Shown here in pieces: positions 26,059-37,100 of a stretch of 45,595 nucleotides of DNA. The notes under the pieces were generated by a model that saw nothing but the letters and a program-made list of their open reading frames with translations, was not told where the DNA came from and did not search any database. The DNA comes from an uncultured Clostridia bacterium. Its GTDB lineage: Bacteria; Bacillota; Clostridia; Christensenellales; UBA3700. The first letter of the stretch is position 1. Every line of letters begins with the position of its first letter. A program made the translations under genes and the position numbers. Where the stretch lies: positions 1 to 45,595 of the forward strand of contig CAMQSU010000012.1 of assembly GCA_947037025.1 (NCBI GenBank). The letters are read 5' to 3'.

Positions 26059-27789
26059 TTACTTAGCAGATTTACTTGTTGCAGGAGTCTTGACTGGAGC
26101 ACGCTTTTTAACAACAGTTTTCTTTTTTGCTGCAGTAGCTGCTTTTTTAGCTATTGCTTTCTTTTCTGCTGCCTTCTTCGCTGCTAATTCTTTTTTAGCT
26201 ATTGCTTTCTTGTCAGCTAGTTTTTTTGCTGCTAATTCTTTTTTTGCTGCTGCTGCTTTAAGTGCTGCTGCGCTTGGCTTAGCTGCTACTTTAGGAGCTG
26301 CTTTCTTAACGATTACATCAGCAATTACAACATCAGCAACTACTTGCTCTAACTCTATAATTTTATTGTCTGCTGCTACAGCTTTCTCTAGCTCTTTAAT
26401 TCTCATGTCTTTTGCTGCTGCTTTTTCTAACTCTTTGATTCTCATGTCATCAGCTGCTGCTTTCTCTAACTCTTTGATTCTCATGTCATCAGCTGCTGCT
26501 TTTTTCAATTCGCTTATCTTCAACTCTTTAGCAACATAAGCTTTAACTTCATTAAGTTTAGCCTCCTTTTGTTGCTCTTGTAATTTAATAGCCTTATTTA
26601 TGTTATCCATTTCTAAAGCTGCTTTCTGTTGAATCTCTACCATAGTAGCGTTATCCTTAACAGCTTGCTTTTTGATTGAGTCAATAACGATTTGATCTTT
26701 TGCTGATTGATCCGCTGCTGACATCATAGCCAATTGCATAACCGCTTGCTCTTTAGCCACTTGAGCTAAAGTTGCTTTACCAATAGCCGCTTGGATTTGA
26801 GCTTTAAGTGTAAGAGCTGATTGCTCTTTCGCAGTACGATCTAAAGAAACTTGAGCAATACCTGTTTGCTCACTGATTTCTTTTTGAATCATATACTTTT
26901 GCTCAACCGCAGCAAGTCTAGCAATCTTTTCTTCATAAATTCTAGTCTCTGAAATTTCTGCATCAAATATTAATTGTCTTTCTTTTTGCTGATTTGTTTT
27001 AACTTCATTCTCTAGAGCTTCAAGCTCTGCATTTTGTTGAGAAATAATAAGTTCTAACTCTGCAGCTTGCTTAGCAACAGCGATTTCACGCTCTGCATTC
27101 AATAACTCTTGCGAGTTGTCAACATAAACAACTTCTTGAGATAAAATTGGCTCACAAACTACTGGCTGAACATAGTCAACTGGAGCAATGTTTGGGCATA
27201 CCATATTAACATCAAATTGAGGTGTAACAGGTGCTTGTGCAACAGGATAAACTGGAGCATTTATAAAAGTATTTTCAGCAGCTACTGCTGTTAAATTTTC
27301 GTTCATTTGCACTGGCATAATTTCGCCATTCACTGGAGCAGATAACTCATTAGCAGCATTAACATCTGCAACTAAATTTTCTTCAGTATTTGCAGTGACA
27401 ACTGGTGCTGATAATCCTTTAACTTTGATCGTTTTACTACGACCATATTTAGAGAATTTTAGTGAAATAGCAACTATTAAAATAATTAGCAAAACAAATG
27501 CAGCTGAACATATAATAATAACAATCATATTGTTAGTGAAGAAGTCAGTAAAAGCACTAGCTTCCTGAACGCTACCTTCACTAATTACAGCTACGCTGCC
27601 GCTTGTAGAATTATCTTCAACAGACTGAACTAAACTTACATTATCAGCTGCAACAGTGTGAGAATTTAGCGAATTATCATTACTAAAAGCTACCCCTGTA
27701 GCAACAGCTACTATTACAAATAACATTACCATTAATGATACCGCTGAAAGCACGATTGCACGTGCATTTTTTTGCATAAAACCTTTCAT
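26059..27789 (-). CDS. Two-pass membrane protein with long coiled coil and histone-H1-like Lys/Ala tail
   Basis: I do not recognise this 576-residue protein as a named family. It has a short basic N-terminus, a hydrophobic helix at about 12-36, an acidic ~50-residue loop, a second helix at about 88-112 followed by KFSKYGRSK, which places the rest inside the cell. Residues ~115-225 are low-complexity Val/Asn/Pro-rich; ~225-460 are a Glu/Gln/Ala-rich coiled coil including four 13-residue tandem repeats (RIKELEKAAADDM type). The last ~90 residues are almost only Lys and Ala with some Val, Pro and Thr, like the DNA-binding tails of histone H1-type bacterial proteins. I infer a membrane anchor for nucleoid or RNA. 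Start taken at 27789, where AGGAG precedes the ATG. Confidence 0.7.
   Translation of the reverse strand: MKGFMQKNARAIVLSAVSLMVMLFVIVAVATGVAFSNDNSLNSHTVAADNVSLVQSVEDNSTSGSVAVISEGSVQEASAFTDFFTNNMIVIIICSAAFVLLIILIVAISLKFSKYGRSKTIKVKGLSAPVVTANTEENLVADVNAANELSAPVNGEIMPVQMNENLTAVAAENTFINAPVYPVAQAPVTPQFDVNMVCPNIAPVDYVQPVVCEPILSQEVVYVDNSQELLNAEREIAVAKQAAELELIISQQNAELEALENEVKTNQQKERQLIFDAEISETRIYEEKIARLAAVEQKYMIQKEISEQTGIAQVSLDRTAKEQSALTLKAQIQAAIGKATLAQVAKEQAVMQLAMMSAADQSAKDQIVIDSIKKQAVKDNATMVEIQQKAALEMDNINKAIKLQEQQKEAKLNEVKAYVAKELKISELKKAAADDMRIKELEKAAADDMRIKELEKAAAKDMRIKELEKAVAADNKIIELEQVVADVVIADVIVKKAAPKVAAKPSAAALKAAAAKKELAAKKLADKKAIAKKELAAKKAAEKKAIAKKAATAAKKKTVVKKRAPVKTPATSKSAK
26349..26504 (-). 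repeat. Four tandem 39-bp repeats inside the coiled-coil gene
   Basis: Copies start at 26349, 26388, 26427 and 26466, each encoding a 13-residue coiled-coil unit (RIKELEKAAADDM type). The two copies at 26427 and 26466 are almost identical in DNA, pointing to recent slippage or unequal exchange. A more diverged fifth unit follows at about 26505. Confidence 0.85.
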
Positions 27790-27919
27790 ATCCTTCTCCT
27801 CAAACAATTATATTTCACATTTGCTTATTTTCATATTAATTTTGCAAATATCGAACACTATTTTCACATGATAAACACGAAAAACACGTTACGACTCTTT
27901 TGCACACATATATATTACA

Positions 27920-27948
27920 ATAATATCATGTCTTGAATAACTTGTCAA
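27920..27948 (-). promoter_or_regulatory. Promoter of the coiled-coil membrane protein gene
   Basis: Minus-strand perfect TTGACA (27948-27943), 17-nt spacer, TATTAT (27925-27920). It gives a ~120-nt leader in which I see no clear structure. Confidence 0.75.
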
Positions 27949-27979
27949 GGGCAAAACGAAAATATTGATATAATTTTAA

Positions 27980-29182
27980 TTATTTGATGTACCGAGTTGG
28001 ACTAAAAACTTTTTCTAGAGCATTAAATTCATTTTCTAGCAAATCTTCTATTAATTTTGCACCATATACAGCGTTTATAATCCCGTTCGCTCCGCAACTA
28101 GTAAAATAGTATATGTCCTTCTGATCGCTTTTTCCAATCAATCCCAAATTGTTTTTTGTTTGACCAAACAGCCCACTAAACGCATAATCTACAGCAATTC
28201 TGCTCTCATATTTCTTTAACATTTTGACTAAATCTTTCTCTAGTTTTACATACTTTTTTGCAGCGGTTTTCTCATCAATAATTTCCCCAGAAAAAACAGT
28301 ATCTTCACCTCCAAAAATCACTCTATTATCAGGCAACAATCTGAAGTAGTGGTAAGGATTACTTGCATCCTGCACTAGCGCATTATCTCTCCACTTTAGG
28401 TTGTTAATTGGCTTAGTAACTATAGAGTATGTGACAAACCTATCGCATAGTTTTGGACTGCAAAACTTTTCAAAATTAAACCCTGTAGCATATACTATTT
28501 TACTCGCTATAATCTTCTCTCCAAAGCTAGTAAAAACATGAAATTTACCATCTATTTTTTCTACTTTTTCTATCTTAGTATTTTCATAAATCTTAGCTTG
28601 ATTTTTGCTTGATTCTACAAGCTGTTTCGTAAACAAATATGCATTGAATTCCGCCCCACCATCAGGTGCAAAAATGCCCGCTTTTACACCGAAAGGAAAC
28701 GTGTTATTTTCCTCATTAATGTACTCCACATTAAAGTTGTTTTTGCGTCTAAATTCGTACTCTTTTTTTATTGCTAAAATATCAGTTATTTTATCAGAAT
28801 ACAGCAGCGAAGGTCGCCTAGTAAAATGGCATTTGTTGCCTAATTTTTTTATAAGTTTATCAATTTTTTCAATGCTGTCAAGCCCCATTTTATATACACT
28901 TATTATTTCACTTTCCGTCAACTCTCCTTTCAGTTCATGCGCATAATCATCAAGTTGATACTCTAAAAGAACGGTTGCACATGATGTGCATCCGTAGCCA
29001 ATTCTGCCTTTTTCAACAAGCGCGCAGTCGTACTTTTGGCTTAAATAATAATTAAGAATAGCACCATCAACACCGCCACCTACAATCAAAATATCAGTTT
29101 CCATATCTTTGCCCAGATATGGATACCCTTTGCATTTACTATCCGTATCAGAAAAATACGGTACTCCTTTAACAACTTCCAT
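27980..29182 (-). CDS. FAD-dependent oxidoreductase (DAO family)
   Basis: The 400-residue protein begins with a Rossmann FAD-binding motif ILIVGGGVDGAILNY, followed by the second-strand acidic residue in CALVEKGRIGYGCTS. The central part (KIVYATGF) and the C-terminal SCGANGIINAVYGAKLIEDLL complete the DAO fold. Relatives oxidise amino acids, glycerol-3-phosphate or sarcosine-like amines; many also carry a Rieske domain, which is absent here. The RLLPDNRVIFGGED motif is common to this class. Substrate unknown. Start chosen at 29182 after TGGAGG; 22 further codons are open upstream without a site. I see no terminator before the next gene's promoter. Confidence 0.85.
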   Translation of the reverse strand: MEVVKGVPYFSDTDSKCKGYPYLGKDMETDILIVGGGVDGAILNYYLSQKYDCALVEKGRIGYGCTSCATVLLEYQLDDYAHELKGELTESEIISVYKMGLDSIEKIDKLIKKLGNKCHFTRRPSLLYSDKITDILAIKKEYEFRRKNNFNVEYINEENNTFPFGVKAGIFAPDGGAEFNAYLFTKQLVESSKNQAKIYENTKIEKVEKIDGKFHVFTSFGEKIIASKIVYATGFNFEKFCSPKLCDRFVTYSIVTKPINNLKWRDNALVQDASNPYHYFRLLPDNRVIFGGEDTVFSGEIIDEKTAAKKYVKLEKDLVKMLKKYESRIAVDYAFSGLFGQTKNNLGLIGKSDQKDIYYFTSCGANGIINAVYGAKLIEDLLENEFNALEKVFSPTRYIK

Positions 29183-29346
29183 AACCCCTCCACTATATAT
29201 ATTTATTATATTATTTACAATATTTGCATAAAATATAACATGTGGCAACGCGTAAATTTACAATTATGCGAACAAAATATTTTTCTTAATTACAGCAATT
29301 AATTAATAATAAATGCTTTTATAATAACATATCACGCTAAAATTGA

Positions 29347-29375
29347 TTGACATTACCAAGGAAATTTGATATTAT
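29347..29375 (+). promoter_or_regulatory. Promoter of the fluoride riboswitch-antiporter transcript
   Basis: Perfect TTGACA (29347-29352), 17-nt spacer, TATTAT (29370-29375). Transcription would start near 29382, right before the aptamer. Confidence 0.8.
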
Positions 29376-29384
29376 ATAAATATA

Positions 29385-29447
29385 CAGGGAATGAATGTCT
29401 CCCTTAGGTAATACCTAAAACTGCTATTATAAGCTGATGACTTCTGC
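29385..29447 (+). promoter_or_regulatory. Fluoride riboswitch (crcB motif) aptamer
   Basis: The sequence follows the crcB motif: stem AGGGA/TCCCT (29386-29390 with 29400-29404) closing a loop ATGAATGTC, then AAACTGC, then AAGCTGATGAC and TTCTGC. The loop GAATGTC can pair with GACTTC (29439-29444) as the expected pseudoknot with one bulged base. Between the first stem and AAACTGC lies an extra perfect hairpin TTAGGT/ACCTAA (about 29404-29418). Fluoride binding should stabilise this fold and block the overlapping terminator, turning the antiporter gene on. Confidence 0.85.
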
Positions 29448-29473
29448 ATTTGCAGGGGAATTCGGCTTTTTTT
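29432..29473 (+). terminator. Riboswitch-controlled terminator
   Basis: AGCTGA (29432-29437) pairs with TCGGCT. After a small internal loop CTTCTGC pairs with GCAGGGG, and seven T residues follow. The 5' arm reuses the aptamer's GCTGATGACTTC strand, so aptamer and terminator are mutually exclusive. Confidence 0.8.
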
Positions 29474-29604
29474 GTTGCTATTTTGTCCTATACATTCAAT
29501 ATTTGCTTTAACAATATTTGCGGCAAACTTGCAAATCACACCCTACACTTGTTAAATACAATCACACATCTAGCAATGCATTACTCAACTGGAGGAAAAA
29601 GAAT

Positions 29605-30849
29605 ATGTTTATAAGTTTATCTATAATACTGCTATCAGGAGTAGCTTTGCACTACGGGCTAAAGTTTATTAAGCTACCGCCACTAATCGGATATTTATTA
29701 TTAGGAATAGTGCTAGGGCCGTTTGTGTTAAATCAAATTGATAGCAGCATACTCACCTTATCTACGGAAATCCGTCAAATCGCTTTGATAATTATTTTAA
29801 TAAGGGCAGGCATATCTCTAAATATTGCTGACCTAAAGCGAATAGGTCGACCTGCACTGTTGCTTAGCTTTGTGCCGGCAGTGCTAGAATTAGCGCTTGT
29901 TGTGGCAATTGCACCTAGTCTGTTTAACATAAGCTATATTGATGCGTTAGTACTAGGCAGCGTGCTTGCAGCAGTATCTCCTGCCGTAATTGTTCCTCGA
30001 ATGCTAAAGTTAATGGACAAAAAATTAGGCACGGAAAAACGAATACCCCAAATGATTATGGCAGGGTCAAGCATGGATGATGTAATAGTAATAGTGCTAT
30101 TTACTTCTTTTTTAAGCCTTGCATTGGGGACGGGTGCTACAGCAATGACATATCTAAACATTCCCCTATCGATAATACTTGGCGTAGCATTTGGGTTAGC
30201 ATCAGGACTCATACTATCTGTAATATTCAAGCGCTGCAAAGTAATACCTATTATAAAGCTAATAATTGTGCTAGGAGTAGCGTTCGGGTTAAAGGGAATA
30301 GAAATATTGCTTGAGCCATATGTAGCCTGCTCTAGCCTACTTGCCACAATGACACTTGGAATAGTACTACTAAAAATACATGAGCCGACAGCGGAGCAGT
30401 TGAAACCGCAGCTAAATAGCATCTGGCAAATAGCGGAGATATTTTTGTTTGTACTAGTAGGAGCAAGTGTTGATATAACCGTACTAGCAGATAATATAGG
30501 ACTTGGTGTAGCATTAGTTGCAAGCGGAATAGTTATTAGAATGATAGCCGTATTTATTTGTACAATCAAAACTCCGCTAAACGGAAAGGAGCGACTTTTC
30601 TCTGCAATAGCATACACGCCAAAGGCAACTGTACAAGCTGCAATCGGCGGACTGCCACTAGCAGCAGGGCTAATAAGCGGAGAGTTAATACTTGCGGTAT
30701 CAGTTATATCAATACTGCTGACAGCGCCTATAGGGGCAATAGCAATAGACCTTACTAGCAAAAGGTTGCTAACTAATAAACTGTTACCGTTATCCCCACC
30801 TGATGATATAGATACTGATATCAACAAACAAGTTGCAATAGAAAATTAA
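29605..30849 (+). CDS. Cation:proton antiporter (CPA superfamily), fluoride-regulated
   Basis: The 414-residue protein is almost entirely hydrophobic, with about 12 membrane helices in the Na+/H+ exchanger fold. It has LPPLIGYLLLGIVLGP near the N-terminus, and in the first core repeat VSPAVIVPRML and a charged GSSMDDVIVIV, where the paired Asp residues match the CPA ion-binding site. No C-terminal TrkA-N domain is present. Antiporters of this class occur behind fluoride riboswitches, together with CrcB/Fluc and CLC-F genes, and are thought to help cells cope with fluoride. The start at 29605 follows GGAGG. The gene seems richer in ATA and CTA codons than its neighbours, a possible sign of transfer. 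Confidence 0.88.
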   Translation: MFISLSIILLSGVALHYGLKFIKLPPLIGYLLLGIVLGPFVLNQIDSSILTLSTEIRQIALIIILIRAGISLNIADLKRIGRPALLLSFVPAVLELALVVAIAPSLFNISYIDALVLGSVLAAVSPAVIVPRMLKLMDKKLGTEKRIPQMIMAGSSMDDVIVIVLFTSFLSLALGTGATAMTYLNIPLSIILGVAFGLASGLILSVIFKRCKVIPIIKLIIVLGVAFGLKGIEILLEPYVACSSLLATMTLGIVLLKIHEPTAEQLKPQLNSIWQIAEIFLFVLVGASVDITVLADNIGLGVALVASGIVIRMIAVFICTIKTPLNGKERLFSAIAYTPKATVQAAIGGLPLAAGLISGELILAVSVISILLTAPIGAIAIDLTSKRLLTNKLLPLSPPDDIDTDINKQVAIEN

Positions 30850-30940
30850 TCAAATATAATTATATTACACTATATTAAGCAAATCATATAATACTATATC
30901 GGTTACTCACACATGATTATGTTGATACTATATATAACTA

Positions 30941-30974
30941 AAGCTGCACTAATTAATTTTAGGGCAGCTTTTTT
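30941..30974 (+). terminator. Terminator of the antiporter gene
   Basis: AAGCTGC-CTAA pairs with TTAG-GCAGCTT around TTAATT, followed by TTTTTT. About 90 nt after the stop codon. Confidence 0.8.
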
Positions 30975-30991
30975 ATGCAATTTTGGGCAGC

Positions 30992-31026
30992 AAAAAGCAG
31001 CACCGCGTTAGCAGTACTGCTTTTTT
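30992..31026. terminator. Second, probably bidirectional terminator between convergent genes
   Basis: AAAAAGCAG (30992-31000) pairs with CTGCTTTTT (31018-31026), so each strand ends in a U run. It can stop the giant surface-protein transcript, whose stop codon lies at 31106, and back up the antiporter terminator. Confidence 0.7.
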
Positions 31027-31105
31027 AATTTATTACTTAGGTTAACTATCTAATATAAATACTTTAATAGTTAACTGCTGTATTGCTTTATTATATTAAT
31101 TATAA

Positions 31106-34100
31106 TCAAACAACTAGTTTCTTAGCTTTGTTCTTCTTCAAGATGATGAATACTACAGCGCCAATTAAAAGAACTCCGACTATTGGACCAACTATTGCTA
31201 GCCATAATAGACTTGAACCTTCTTCTTCCACTACTGGAGGAATTGTAGCTTGTACCATAAACTCGCCAACGCTTGCTGTATCAAATGTAATGAATCCTGT
31301 ACCAGAAACATCAACTACTTGACTTACTAATGCGCCATTGCTCATATAAGATACTGTAACAGTCTCTCTTTTCATAATGCCGTCATTAACTTTAAGTGTC
31401 ACAGTCATTGTGCCAGTTGGGTTAACTTCAGCTCCGTTTAACATAAGCTTGATATTGTAGAAGCCTAATGCCTCTTTGCCAATACTTGCAACTAATGTAG
31501 TGCTTGTATCTGCTCCGCTTACTAATAAGCTTGTGCCGTTTACAAATCCTATTCCAGTTACAACTGATGTACCTTCGCTAGTAAGACTATATACACCTGC
31601 ATTAATTGTAAGTGCTTTTTCAATTGTTTGTATCATTGCGAAGTATGGATCACCGATTGCTCTTGTGATTTCTACATTGTAGATACCAGCTAATACTGGA
31701 GCTTCAATGCTGTTGTAATCTACATTTGCACCGATATAAGTAATATTGAAACCGCCTAAAGCTGAATCATCACCTGTAATATTGTATGCTACACCGCTGC
31801 CTGTAAACTCGCTTACCATTGTAGTAGAAGCTATGTTCACCTTCACCCAGTGTCCTGCATCAATCTTTAGACCGTTTGCAAGCGTACCTTCGTAAGCTAC
31901 ATGAGATGTTGTTGCTGCTCTTGAAATTGTTACATCATATGTTCCTGGCTCTGTTGGAACCTTGTCACCAAGGAACTCATTACCTGCGTTATCAACATAA
32001 TCAATCTCGAAACCTTCTAGTGTTGCATCATTACCTGATAATAGGTAAGGAATGCTGCTACCATTGTATGTTGTTGTTTGCTCTGTTAGTGCGTCTATTT
32101 CTAGTCCACATAACTTCTCAAATACTGTTGTAGCTACTGTGAATAATTCATTGATATCTACATGAGAATCTTCTGTATGATCGCCATCTGCATCATCTAC
32201 TAAGTTCCAACTTGCGTCAGTCTCTGGTAGAGTGAAGTCAGCATTGATCTGCCATTTGCCATCAATTTTTTGTGTTTGAGCTGTTTTGCCTGCTAGTGTA
32301 TCTCTAACGATAGTTGAATCATCAATGTACTGGTAAGTAACTTGAATCTCAAATGTTAGGAATCCACCGCCACGTAATGCCTCTGACATTGAGTGACCTA
32401 CTGCGCTATAAGCATCAAATACTGTTTTATTTGCTACGATTACTGGAGTCTCTGCATCTAAACCATTAAATACTGTTGCTCCGATTGTAGCAAGTGTAGT
32501 AGAATCCTCATGTGTAAGAACTACGTTTCTGAATGCTACACCGGCAAATGCTCCAGTATCGATTGATGTTACATTGCTTCCGATTGTTAGATCGCCATCA
32601 AATTTAGTTAACCTAAACGCGTCCTCACCGATAGTTGTTAGATTGCCTTCACTTAAGTTCAAGTCACCAGTAAACTTATTACCGAAGAATGCTTTCTCTG
32701 CTATACTAACAACAGTTGCTGGGATTCCCAACTCACCTGTGAATGCACCTTGGAATGCGCTTGCTCCGATTGTTTGTAATGACTCGCCTAATGTTAAGCT
32801 TCCTGTCATGTTCATCATATTACTGAATGCATTAGCTTCGATTGTAGTAACACTGTTAGGAATTACTAAGTCGCCAGTAAATGCTGATCCAGCAAATGCA
32901 CTATTGCCGATTGTTACTAAGTTAGCTGGTAATAGTAGTGCATGGTTAGCTGTTGTATTCTCAAACGCATTAGCGCCGATAGTTACTAGGTTAACCGCAT
33001 TGCTTAGGTCAAACTCAACAACATAAGTTTCATTTTGGAATGCATTGGCTGCAATCTCAACTACTGGTAGTGTTCCGTATAATTTAGTATTGTATACTGC
33101 TGGAACAACTACTTTAACGTTTTTAGCAACAGCTGCTGCCTCATCAAGACCTGTTAGAACATAACCACCATTGTCGTTAAATGTATATGTTAAAATGTTG
33201 TAAATTAACTTACCACCACCACGTAATGCATCAGACAAGTTGTGTTCATTTTGTGTATATGCGTTGATTAGTGACTCGCTAGTTACATAAATACCAACTA
33301 CAGAATCTAGTCCTGCAAAGATATTTGCGCCGATTGTAGTGTTTTGTAATGCTACTGTATGGTTAAGTACAATTTGTACAAAACTATTATTAGCAAATGC
33401 TTGCTCTCCGATGTTGATAAGCTCTATACCGATTGTAAGTACTCCACCAAGGTTAGTAGTGTTAAATGCGTTAGCACCAACAGTAATAACAGATTGAGGG
33501 AATGCAAGGTCTCCTGAGAATAATGTATTTTTAAACGCGCTTGCGCCAATAATCTGTACACCGTCCTGTATAGTTAACTTGCCTTCGAATAATGAACCTT
33601 CAAATAGACCATCTGCAACTTTTGTTACGCCCGCTTCTATTGTTAGGTTGCCAGAGAACTTAGCGCCAGTAAATATTCCAGTACCAACTGAAGTTACTGT
33701 TGCTGGGTAAGATAATCCACCAGTGAATGACGCATTCTCGAATGCTGCATCACCAATTATTGCAAGATCTGTTGGCAATACTAGGTCGCCAGTGAATGTA
33801 GTATTTGCAAAAGATTTGTTACCTATTTCAGTTACTACTGATAAGTCTAATGCATCGTTAAATGCTGTGTTTGCGAATGCTTCATTTCCGATTGTAGTTA
33901 CTGATACTAAGTTTAGTGCACCAGTGAACGCTGAACCGTCGAATGAACCATTGCCGATTGTGATTAAGCTGTTAGGGAAAGCTAATAGATTAGTTGCTTT
34001 AGCACCCTTGAAAGCATTATCACGAACTTCTAATAAGTTTACAGCAGTTGAAAGATCAAAGTTTGCGATTGTCTTATTGTTAGCAAAAGCGTCACTTCCG

Positions 34101-37100
34101 ATTGCTACTACATATTTAACGCCGTTAGCGCCATCATAGTAAGTAGCAGGAACTGTTGTATCTACAGTTGATTTAGCTTCTGCAATAGCTGTCATTCCTG
34201 AAACAGTGTATGCGCCATCCTCGAAGATAAATGTTAGAACTGGGTGAACAATATAACCACCTACACGAAGTGCTGTTGACATATTGTGACCATCTGCCTC
34301 ATAAGCATCGTATATTTTAGAATCTTGAACATGTATTTCTACAGTGCTAGCAGTAGTACTGAATAAACCAGCACCAATATTAGCAGATTCAAGAGCAGTT
34401 GCATGCTCAAGAGTAATTTTTGTAAAACCAGCAAGTGTTGCAAAAGCATTTACGCCCATGTTAACAACGTTAGCAGGAATTACTAGCTCGCCAGTAAAGG
34501 CTGAGCCTGCAAATACACTGTCTCCGATTGTTATAATGCTTGCTGATAATATAAGGTCGCCAATGAATGTTGAACCGTTGAATGCATTATTTTCGATAGT
34601 AGTTAGTACTGGAGCATCTAATACAAGAGCTGCAGAAGAATTAACTCCCTTGAATGCACTGTCGCCGATTGTTACTAAATATTTTGCATTAGTAAACACA
34701 AATATTTTTCCATTACTATTCTCAAAAGCGTTTGCAGCAATTGATGTTACACTAGCCTCGCCCTCAGCGCCAAGATTGTATATTGCTGGGATTGTGATTG
34801 TATAATCTGTTTGATCTTTTACAACTTCAGTGAATCCTGTTACAGAATATGAACCGTCGATAAAAGCAAATGTTAATGAGTAATGTACAATGTATCCGCC
34901 ACCACGTTTTGCTACAGTTGACATTTCATGAGTCTCTGCAGTAAACGCGTCGTATACTTGTTGGCTACCAACATAAATAGGTATTGCTTTTGTAATGCCA
35001 CTAAATAAAGTTTTGCCGATAGTTAAGTTTGAAGCATCAGTGTGATTAAACTTGAAACTTAGTATGCCCGTCATATTACCAAAGGCACTATCACTAATAC
35101 TACCTACTGTTGCTGGTATTACCAATTCCGATACAAATGCAGCACCATTGAAAGCATTTTGTCCGATAGACTCTAGTCCATCATTAAGTGTTAAATTACC
35201 ATCAAATGCTGATGACATAAATGCATCTGCACCAATTGATTTAACGCTAGCAGGGACAATTAAGTTACCTATGAATTTTGTATTTTTGAAAGATCTGTCA
35301 GTAACAGCTTCTAGAGAACTAGAAAGAACTAAGTTGCCATTAAATGCTGAACCATTAAATGCGTCTGAACCAATTTTAGTAATACTATTTGGTAACGCGC
35401 CGTCGTTATCGCCAGCTTCGATACCGTCTAACTTAGTAGCTATAACATTTTGGAATGCATTGTTTTCAATACGTAACAATCCAGTTGCTTGTGATAGATC
35501 AAAAGTTGTGATATTTGTATTACCCATAAAGGCTTCTCTACCGATTTCATCTACTGCGCCCATACCATTAGCACCGTAATACTCTGCTGGGACTTTAACT
35601 GTAGTGATTTCTGCAGTTTTACCATATTTAGATAGACCTGATAATGTGTATGAACCATCGTAGAACACGTAATTATTTACTGGATCTACTAGGTAACCAC
35701 CACCACGTAGCTCTGGAGTTGACATATTATGTTCGGCTGTCATGAACGCGTTGTAAAGTGGTTGATTGTTTGGAACTCTGATTGGAGTGTAAGAAGGTAA
35801 TCCTAAGAAAGGTGTAGTACCAACTTCTGGAGCAATTGAATTTTCACCCTCAGACTTACTAAAAGTAACCGATGAGAATAAAGCGCCTGCAAAAGCATTG
35901 TTACCAATTTGACCTGGGCTAACTGTATTTCCGTTTAATGTCTTAGGGAAGATAACATCTCCACCAAACTTAACACCGAAGAAAGCTTCGTTTCCGATAT
36001 TCTCAACACCTTCACCAATAGTAAGTGATCCCGCTAGTCCTACATTATAAAATGCTCTATCGCCAACTGTTCTCAAACCAACTGGTAGAGCTAAGTTGCC
36101 ATAGAATGAAGAGTTAGCAAACGCGCTTGCCTTGATTGTAACAAGAGAAGTCATGTTATTAAAACCTGTTAAAGTACTAACTGCTTTAGTATCCTCAAAT
36201 GCACTTTTACCAATAGTCTCAAGGTTAACTGCACTTGTGATTGTTACTTTACTAATCTGCTCTCTGCCTTTGAAAGCATTGTCAGCTATTTGGATAATGT
36301 TTGTATCTGTAGCTATTACACCGTCGTTAAGCATTGCGCCAATAACGATTTCAACACCGCTAGTTAGCGTTTCAGCATACTCTGTAAGTCCCATAACATG
36401 GAAACCCTTAGTTGTATTATCTTCTGCAATTACATACTCGTAGTAAATGTTAGAACGGTATGACTTAGCACCATCGCTATCGTCATCAGCTAAAACTCCT
36501 AGTAGACCACCACCACGATTAGATGATGATAATTGACTAGTACTATTTACTACAGTTGCATCAACGTATATATTGTTATATACATATATAGGAGTAGTAG
36601 TAGGTAATCCATCAAACAGTAAATTACCGATAGTAGGCAATGTTTGACGTAAGAACTCAACTGCTGAGAACTGTGCACCAGCAAAAGCTGAATTACCAAT
36701 GTTATCTACACTTTGAGGAATAAATACTTCGCCTGTTAAAACTGTATCGCTAAATGCTTCAATACCGATAGTCTTAAGACCCTCGTGTAATGAAAGCTTA
36801 CCAGCAATAGTTGTCATAGCAAACGCTCTGTCTTTAATGTCTGTTACAGAGGCTGGAATAACTAAATCGCCTGTGAATGAAGATGCTTCAAAAGCACTTG
36901 CTCCAATAGTTAATATTGAAATTGGAAGAATCAATTGATTTGTTGCTGCAGTATTCTTAAACGAATTTGCACCAATATCTGTCATATGACTAGCGTTATT
37001 GATATTAAACTCAATAACGTTAGCTACATCCATGAATGCATCAGGCGCGATAGCAACTACTGGAAATAATCCATTTGTAGCATCATTATGCATTTCTGGA

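Noticed and set aside
31106..31260. LPXTG sortase signal at the C-terminus of the giant protein
   Set aside because: The last ~50 residues contain a membrane helix and basic tail, but no LPXTG or close variant precedes the helix.
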